Under the pieces are notes generated by a model. That model did not search any database, had not been told where the DNA came from, and saw nothing but the letters and a program-made list of their open reading frames with translations. From NCBI GenBank assembly GCA_012295275.1, contig CM022677.1, positions 20,114,041-20,178,040 on the forward strand: a stretch of 64,000 bases of DNA, in the 5' to 3' direction. Position numbers and translations under genes: made by a program. Numbering within the stretch: position 1 is the first letter of the stretch; each line of letters opens with the position of its first letter. This DNA is from Chrysomallon squamiferum (lineage: Eukaryota > Mollusca > Gastropoda > Neomphalida > Peltospiridae). Shown here piece after piece: positions 1 to 64,000 of the stretch.

Positions 1-405
1 GTGTTTGTGGGATCTTTTCTCATGTGTACATGTGTATGTCTCTGTGTGTGTATCTGTGTGTGTAAAGAAAGTCTACAAAATTATATTCTGTCACTCTAGC
101 CATATGTATGAACAGACTAACATCCCATGCCTGGACATACCATGAACAACTACCAGTCATCTTATAACCATGCATTGTTACCTCAAAAATCACTACTCTT
201 AACATGCAGACATTATAACAAAAACAATTTTTTTTTTTTTACCAGAATTTGATTAAAAATAAATATGCTGATACATAACTATAAGACAACTAAAATAAAA
301 CATAAAATAGACATAAAATCAAGCAAAAACTACAGACTGAAACAAGAAAAGTATGGTAAAAAAAGATTTTTTTTTTTTTAATGTTTATGGAATATTGAGA
401 GATAG

Positions 406-485
<80 letters not shown>

Positions 486-1395
486 TGCAGTTATTTATTA
501 TATCTATAAATATCCAATACAGCAGGAATAAAAGGATGGCATCATTAATTTACAAATAAGGTCAAGCTCAGACAATCTGTTGTCATTAGCAACAGAGTAA
601 GAAAGATAACATTATGTTATAACATTATTAATGTTAAAAAGGTTTTATATACTGAAGATTTGTTTGAATTTTGTTTAGTGTTCTAAACTTTAGTTCAGTA
701 ATACTGTTAATAGTTCAATCTTAAATAGAAATAAAAATTAAGAAATTAAAAAAATTAAAAAAATTAAAATTGAAGTGAAAATAAAAAAGTATTTTATTAT
801 GAAGCAGTATACTGGCTAAATAAGAAAGTATTTATTGCAGGTGAATAAATAGGTTTAATCAAGAAATATAGACATAAATAAGATATATTTCTGATAATGA
901 AGCTTAATAACTAAAACTATTTAAAAAAGAAATAACTGAAAGAAAATAATCAATAATAAAACTATTAAAAAAAAGGTTCAATGAAAATAAAAAACTCAAC
1001 AACAATAATGAAATATTAATAAAATAATTTAAGTAGTAAAATAAATTTTATTACCATTATTCTGATTAATAAATTTATAAGATAATAAAACTACTTTATA
1101 ATTGAACATACTCTTTATACACTAATTTTAAAATAAATAAATAAAATAGAGTGACAAAAGCAAATTTGTAATCACTACATAATAATGCATGCTGTGTCCA
1201 TTTTTTCTGTACTAAAGCATTTTACAAGGTGCAAAGTAAATATAATAAAATAAAATAAAATAAAATAAAATAAATATATAGTTATGAACTGTTATAATAA
1301 ATTAATCTATAAATATAGTAAAAATAATAATAATAATATTAATGAAAATAATGAATATAATAACAGTATTAACAGAAATAAAAATAATATTAATA

Positions 1396-1434
<39 letters not shown>

Positions 1435-1617
1435 GTAACACAATAATAAATAAATCAAATAAATACTGAAAAATAAATCAATAAATCAAATAAATAAATA
1501 GTTTAAAAAATAAAAATAAATAAATAAATATATGCAGTGTCTAGTGACAGTGACATCACATCTACTAAGTTGCACAGAACAAAGGCAAGGGAAGTAACTC
1601 AGCGTAGCCTAACTTAC
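1..1617. other. Left flank: intronic AT-rich sequence
   Basis: No exon seen on either strand. Holds a (GA)n run (408-482), AAT and AAATA tracts (1235-1515) and otherwise AT-rich sequence. Presumably the intron before the guanylate-kinase exons. Confidence 0.6.
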
Positions 1618-1629
1618 CACAAGATTGAG
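1618..1629 (-). CDS. Candidate 12-nt microexon at the hinge-GUK boundary
   Basis: Twelve bases (CTCAATCTTGTG) lie between a strong acceptor (TTTTTGTTTCTTCTTGTAG) and a consensus GTAAGT donor. Phase 1 to 1 matches the preceding exon, so including it would add four residues (SQSC) without a frame change. MAGUK hinge regions elsewhere are known sites of small alternative exons. No homology can be judged at this size. Confidence 0.35.
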
Positions 1630-1741
1630 CTACAAGAAGAAACAAAAACACACATTGAAACAGAACTGCTGACTTAATTACACAGTGGTGAACAGTCAGT
1701 AAGTTTTGGACAGAGTGAAAGATATTTATTTAATTTAATAA

Positions 1742-1770
1742 TAAATAATAATAATAATAATAATAATAAC

Positions 1771-1820
<50 letters not shown>

Positions 1821-1855
1821 CAATAACAATAATAATTTGTTTGTTAAGAAGAAAA
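1742..1855 (+). repeat. (AAT)n microsatellite
   Basis: About 35 AAT units with AAC interruptions, inside the intron between the hinge exon and the candidate microexon. Confidence 0.95.
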
Positions 1856-2099
1856 AACAAATAATCAAATCACCAGTTTCCAAAAATAAAATATGTATTA
1901 CTATTAGCATGAAGAAAAAGAACAAAATTATATGTTGCAACTTAAAAAAGAACAAAATTAAATAATAATAATAATAAATAAAAAAACAATGCCAACACCA
2001 AAAAAATCAACACAGAAACAAATTATTCAAAATAAAAACAATTACGCCATGATTAATGACGTCATATGTAATAATGGCAAGGGAGATAACTCTACTTAC

Positions 2100-54143
<52,044 letters not shown>

Positions 54144-54311
54144 CTTTGAAACCTTTTTTTTTTTTTTTTTTCCCTTTACAGTAACATCACTGACTGTTGG
54201 TACGAAACCGTGGTTAAAAATGCGCGCTTTATTTGAATGACATGAGCATAAGCTGTTTTCGTATGTTTTTTTTTTTTTTTTGGAGTGTTGTGTTGTGCGG
54301 GTATAGAAACG

Positions 54312-54364
<53 letters not shown>

Positions 54365-54789
54365 TTAATAATTAATAATATGAATAAATAAAATACTAAT
54401 TCAGATCTCATCTAGATGAAATATATAAAAATTGATGTTGATATTTAATTATTAAGGAAAAAAAGATAAAGAAAAGAAGAACAAGAAACTGATGATAATA
54501 TTTCATATTCCGTACTTATATTTAACTGGCTACTACTGAAATAATTAGTCTAGATATTATTGGCTATTTGTAAATAAATTAACGATGCATTTTATATCTG
54601 ATTATTTTACTTAATGTACGTGTGTACATGATTGTTTGTAGTGTGCATGTGTTTGCATGTGTGTTTATATTTTTATGAATGTTTTTCAGTATTTATATAT
54701 TTGTTTTAAGTGTAAATAGCCATTTGGGTTATTACTGAATTGTGACTGAAAGAGTTGTCGTTCCTTTTTATCATCTCTAAAATTAGTGC

Positions 54790-54870
<81 letters not shown>

Positions 54871-54880
54871 TTTCTCTTAT

Positions 54881-54925
<45 letters not shown>

Positions 54926-55110
54926 TGCTATGGATCTTAAGAAGATGGTGCTTGCTGTTTCATAAAACCGTGGTCCCGAAACCTATTATCAAAAGAATGC
55001 TACTATTTAAACACTTGTTTTATTTTCTGTATTAAAATTTAAAGATCTATGTTTTATGTTTTTTGAAGCGGAAGTATAATGTTTTAACAGCTGTTACGTC
55101 AATAATTAGA

Positions 55111-55148
55111 TGACGTCATTCATAAAAGGACTTCGGTGGGTATATAAG
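55111..55148 (+). promoter_or_regulatory. CRE plus TATA box
   Basis: TGACGTCA (55111-55118) is followed 22 bases later by TATATAAG (55141-55148), then the hairpin at 55161. The spacing fits a compact plus-strand promoter. Whether it is active is unknown. Confidence 0.35.
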
Positions 55149-55159
55149 CGCAGTGATTT

Positions 55160-55228
55160 GAACGTGCTTCAGAACAGCTTGCTCTGATTAGCACGTTAAT
55201 TTTTTTCCATTCCCTTCCAACGTCAGAC
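55160..55228 (+). repeat. Hairpin and T-run repeat, copy 1
   Basis: AACGTGCT (55161-55168) pairs perfectly with AGCACGTT (55190-55197), and the inner TCAGA/TCTGA also pairs. A run of Ts follows, then CATTC and CAACGTCA. A decayed second copy lies at 56200-56268 in the same orientation. Confidence 0.6.
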
Positions 55229-55521
55229 TCTCCGAAACCATGAAACACTACTTGTTTCACTGTCAAAATTTCGCCAAGGAAACACAAGCACTACGCAATA
55301 CACTGGAGGAACTAAAAATCGAGTTCACGCTCCAACACATCTTGGCACCAAACACGAAAGACAGAGAGTTAGTCCTCGCTGCAGTAACAACATATAATTC
55401 TGAACACAAAGCACAAACTCTAGACTTTATTTTTATTTTTATTTTGTTTTTTGACTCAAAAACAAACAACAATTATATGAATTTATTGACTTACAGATTG
55501 GTTGGTTGGTTGAACAGGTGA
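55205..55521 (+). mobile_element. Non-LTR retrotransposon reverse-transcriptase C-terminal fragment
   Basis: The plus frame reads SETMKHYLFHCQNFAKE, then ALRNTLEELK, ILAPNTKDRELVLAAV and TYNSEH. E-T-x-x-H-Y-L-x-H-C is the Cys/His motif at the C-terminus of many LINE reverse transcriptases, followed by the usual helical segment and a length typical of the end of ORF2. Nothing of the catalytic reverse transcriptase is seen upstream, so this is a truncated relic. It lies between two copies of a hairpin-plus-T-run repeat. Confidence 0.5.
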
Positions 55522-55851
55522 TTGATCTCCGGATGGAACGGCTGACTGACGGATCAATTTAAGCGGCCAATTAAATTAATAATTAAAAACAAAACTATAC
55601 GTGCTGTACGCACCTACTTTCAGACCATACTAACCTGGGATTTTTTTAATTTTTTTTTTATGGTTTTTTTTTTCCCCTTCTCTTGTACATAATAAATGTA
55701 AATAAGTTCATGTTCTTATTCTTAGCTGCAAATATTTATAACATCTTTTAAATTAAAATAGAAAAACAAAATAAAATAAAATAAAATGTAAATAAGTTAA
55801 CTACACTCATGTTATTCTTTTTAGTTACAGGTGTTCATAGCATCCTTTTAA

Positions 55852-56200
55852 TCAATGAAAAGACCATTGGCAACAAAAAAAAAAAAGAAAGAAAAAAAGT
55901 TGGAATTGTTGGACCAGAAGGAAGCAGCCAAAAGAGAACAAAGAAACATCAGCACTAGCCGACAAGAGGACAAACAAACAGGACCCAACCAACTCGGACC
56001 CGGTGATGACTAGGAGAGCTTCAACAAGCCAGACAAGTACCTGAAACAACAAGGAGCGGATAAAGTCTACGAAACATCGGAACCGACTCGTTACGATCCG
56101 ATATGTTGGACACTCCCTTGTGTAACCATAACGAGAACCCATTCTCTTACCTTACCCAAAACTCTTTTCTGCGACGGACACGCCCACTGACCTGTCGTAG
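55852..56200 (+). other. Unassigned coding-like segment between the two hairpin repeats
   Basis: A plus frame from the A-rich run at 55885 reads KKLELLDQKEAAKREQRN, then STSRQEDKQTGPNQLGP and stops near 56010. Composition is charged and GC-richer than its flanks. No family is recognised. It may belong to the same decayed mobile element as the fragment at 55205. Confidence 0.25.
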
Positions 56201-56268
56201 ACGTGCTTCACATCATCTAGCTCTGATTAGCACGTTAATTTTTTTTTTTTCATTCATTCATTCAACGT
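56200..56268 (+). repeat. Hairpin and T-run repeat, copy 2
   Basis: Shares ACGTGCTTCA, then GCTCTGATTAGCACGTTAAT, a T-run, CATTC and CAACGTCA with 55160-55228. The stem ACGTGCT/AGCACGT is kept while the loop differs. Direct repeat, 1.04 kb from copy 1. Confidence 0.6.
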
Positions 56269-56420
56269 CAAATGGTTTTCAGCTTGATACTAAGATGGAA
56301 GATATCGTAAGAGATGAAAAATACTATTCTAAATGACGGGATATTGCATCTGACTAGAACTTCCAAACAATTCATATCGGAGAGTCTATAAGAACCAGTG
56401 TATGTCAGTCCTTTAATTCT

Positions 56421-56456
<36 letters not shown>

Positions 56457-57300
56457 TTAGTATCATCATCATTTATTTTTTTATTTTATATTATTATTAT
56501 TTTTTCTTTCTTTCTTCTTTTTTTCTTTTTATATGAACCTTGAAATCGTGGAACCACTGAAGAGTTCCCTCCCCTGTCCAACATTTTACAAAGCATGTAT
56601 AACAACCACACTGATACAGGACGTATCGCGATGTTGTTGTCGTTGTGTTTGTTGTTGTTGTTGTTCTGCTTCTTATTATCACTAAAGTCTTCTTGGTTAC
56701 AGAATAATGCGAACGTTAGAGCCTCTTTCTCTGTCTGTCTGTCTGTCTGTGTGTATGTGTGTGTGTGTGTATATATATAAATAGACACGTATACACACTC
56801 ATAAAGTACTAATTATTGAAGAAGCTGGGGAAAGAGAGAGAGTAAGTAATAATAAAAACAAAAAATAATAAAAAGAAATATAAACAAAAAGAATAAGACA
56901 GAAAAATACATCCAACCATACAGAACAAAAAGCAATAAAAAGAAAACTAATTTTATTATATTTTATTTATTTTTTTTTTTTTTTTTAATTAAATTCGTAA
57001 CAATCTGTAATTTTCTGTTTCCTGAAATTATTGTATAAATACTAAAGTAGAATATATACAAATAAGAATCTTCTATAAAACGTGAAAAGCTGGTTTCTAT
57101 ATGTTTATATCTAATGTTTTTAATTATAAAAAAATGTTTTACATGTAATTTTAAACACTGACACACGAGACCACACACACGCACCTGCACACATACACAA
57201 AAAACTGTATCTACACATACCCACAAAATCACATACACATATACTCTAATATATCATCAGAGAGAGAAAGAAAGACAGACAATGAAAGAGTGAGAAAGGC

Positions 57301-57394
<94 letters not shown>

Positions 57395-57476
57395 ACAGAG
57401 ATAGAGTGAGAGAGAAAGCAGAGAAGGGAAAAACAGTGAGAAAGAAAGAGAAGGAATGAGAGAGAGAGCGAGAGAG

Positions 57477-57602
<126 letters not shown>

Positions 57603-57643
57603 AGAGAGAGAGATAAAAAAGAGAGAGAGAGAGGGAGAGAGAT

Positions 57644-57723
<80 letters not shown>

Positions 57724-57873
57724 AGAAGTGGGAAAAAGAATGATGCACTAAGTAATGCTCAGTTACTAGTAAATATTATTATTATTAATTACTGATAAAT
57801 ACTATTGACAAGTCTGTTTACTTTGATACTTAACCTTGCCCTCGCCAAAAAAAAAAAAAAAAAATGAAACCAA

Positions 57874-57923
<50 letters not shown>

Positions 57924-57983
57924 GTAATAATAATAATAAGATAAGAAACAAAAAATAATGAGTGGTATGGACAGAAATAAATT

Positions 57984-62461
<4,478 letters not shown>

Positions 62462-62493
62462 TGTTTAAGCGAGGTAGCCTGTTCATAGAAAAA

Positions 62494-63473
62494 TCTGAAA
62501 GATAAAGATTCTGGTAGTTAGCCTGAGTTATACACGTTGTTATCATCACACACGCACGCACGTACATTATCATCACACACAGATACACAGACACACACAT
62601 TATACATACATATAAACACACACACACATACACACACACATACACACACACACACACACATATATATATGTTTATATCTCATGCTACCACTGTAGTATGA
62701 TGACTAGATAAAAACCATTCTAACTTTCGCAGCATAAGGCTGGTATCTTAAATAACCAGTTATGCCATCCACACACACACACACTCACACACACACTCAC
62801 ACTCACACACTCACACTCACACTCGCACACACATACACACACCTATATAGACACACATACATACAGATGTATACATAATTTTTTATTTCAATTAATTATC
62901 TAATTACTTGCATGTTTTTGCCCGTTCCAGCCAGTGCGTTATCAAAGGTAATGGTATATAATCACTAGGAAAAGAAATATAAAACTGACAAGAGTAGCAC
63001 AGTTTTTTCTTACATAATAATTATTATATAAAATAATAAAGCTGATGATAAAAAATAGAGTATACTTCCACTTAGCATTAAGGTTTAATATTTAGGTACC
63101 TTCACGTGAACAGTAAAATACATAGCATGGATAAACCAAAGACTGGAACCGGAAAATGAGTTCATAAAAACTACAAAAAGTGATAACAACAACTATAACA
63201 GCAGCAGCAGCAACAACAACAACAACAATAATAGCAAAACAATAATAATATCAACTATAACAACAACAATAAAAGCAACGACAATATCAGTTTATAAAGA
63301 CACAACAATATAAATAGTAGTAACTGTTTTAAAAGTGATTAATATTAATATTTATGAATAATTATATACATATATATATGTTTATATTATTGTCGTATAG
63401 AACTAAGAGACAAAACAAATAAATAAATAAACGATAGTCTGACATTTATGTTATAAATAGCTTGTCACTTACC
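62494..63473 (-). other. LRR gene 5' noncoding exon end (63473) and first intron
   Basis: A perfect GTTGACAG/GTAAGT donor at 63473 and a TTTATCTTTCAG acceptor just after 62494 frame an intron inside the 5' leader. The upstream exon contains an ATG (ATGTTGACAG) that would begin an upstream reading frame not matching the signal-peptide frame. The intron holds CA/GT tracts (62555-62660, 62770-62845) and AAC/AAT tracts (63180-63280). Confidence 0.55.
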
Positions 63474-63760
63474 TGTCAACATGTCTGACGTCAGTTTATT
63501 TATTTGTATTACGTCATCAATATTCGCGGTAGGTTTATTTATAACCAAATATTTATAAGATGTTATAAATAGAATAATATATATATGTAGACACACACAC
63601 AGACGCACACACAGACACACACAGACACACACACACACACATACACAATGGTGGGTGTTAATGAATTACTGAACAGTCACCAGATGTCACTTTATCCGTG
63701 TCTGTTTTGTTCAGCCAATCAAATACTTGCATTTTCAGCGTTTTAATAAATAACATGAGT
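63474..63760 (-). promoter_or_regulatory. Candidate promoter of LRR gene
   Basis: Palindromic CRE TGACGTCA (63486-63493) and a second CRE-like TGACGTAA (63507-63516) lie at the first-exon donor. A TTATAAAT-like element is near 63550 and an inverted CCAAT box at 63715-63719. Order and orientation fit minus-strand transcription. A CA tract (63590-63650) separates the elements. Confidence 0.35.
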
Positions 63761-63889
63761 TGTGTGAAAAGTCAGTTCAGTAATCGGTTGAATTAAGTAA
63801 CAACATGAATAAATATTCTTGTCACTTGACTGGAGGGTGTTGTTATGTTTTTCGCGAACGATCGCTTCCCATTTCTCTCACCTCTTACA

Positions 63890-63901
63890 ACTAAATATCG
63901 A

Positions 63902-63995
<94 letters not shown>

Positions 63996-64000
63996 AAAAC
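63890..64000 (+). repeat. (GA)n microsatellite at right edge
   Basis: About 45 GA units from 63901 to 63992. Confidence 0.97.

Noticed and set aside
1-1617. Search for guanylate-kinase exons of the ZO gene
   Set aside because: No frame shows GUK motifs; the sequence is AT-rich repeats only.

Overview
The window is animal nuclear DNA, very AT-rich, with long introns crowded by microsatellites (AAT, TTTA, CA/GT, CT/GA) and minisatellites. The spliced genes, a ZO-1-type junction scaffold and the repeat style fit a lophotrochozoan, most likely a mollusc. That lineage call is inference from style and protein resemblance.

Two genes are well supported, both on the minus strand. The first spans 2100-54143 and runs off the left edge. 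Its left half encodes an unmistakable ZO-1/TJP-type MAGUK: PDZ1, PDZ2, linker, PDZ3, SH3 and the hinge leading to the guanylate-kinase domain, which lies outside the window. Its right half holds three more exons on the same strand, in compatible splice phase: a CARD (53864-54143), a basic Ser/Arg-rich exon (50297-50431) and a coiled-coil exon with a 14-residue ERD repeat (47427-47637). Spliced together, 17 exons give one 801-codon frame with the layout CARD, coiled coil, three PDZ, SH3. Vertebrate ZO proteins lack the front part, whereas CARMA/CARD11 and DLG5 have a similar one. Candidate alternative 5' exons (22502-22543, 44334-44370, 32430-32550) could make short forms without the CARD.

The second gene spans 57984-62461, with a 5' noncoding exon near 63473. 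It encodes a secreted-then-anchored leucine-rich-repeat protein: signal peptide, LRRNT, LRRs, LRRCT, a Thr-rich mucin-like stalk, one transmembrane helix and a short tail. The assembled sequence carries a one-base frameshift near 61480-61500.

Layout: 1-8.9 kb holds the dense 3' exons of the ZO gene. 8.9-54.1 kb is mostly giant introns with several decayed tandem arrays of about 115-130 bp, a 50-bp minisatellite (35886-36589), a duplicated 200-bp dispersed element (37826, 47873) and a tRNA-like SINE remnant near 26.7 kb. 54.2-57.9 kb is intergenic, with a non-LTR retrotransposon C-terminal fragment between two hairpin-plus-T-run repeats. 58-63.5 kb is the LRR gene and 63.5-64 kb its upstream flank.

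The most unusual pattern is at the 3' splice sites of the ZO gene. In four introns the acceptor and the first bases of the exon have been copied back into the intron as decayed tandem repeats. In seven introns across the two genes a microsatellite lies directly against the acceptor.
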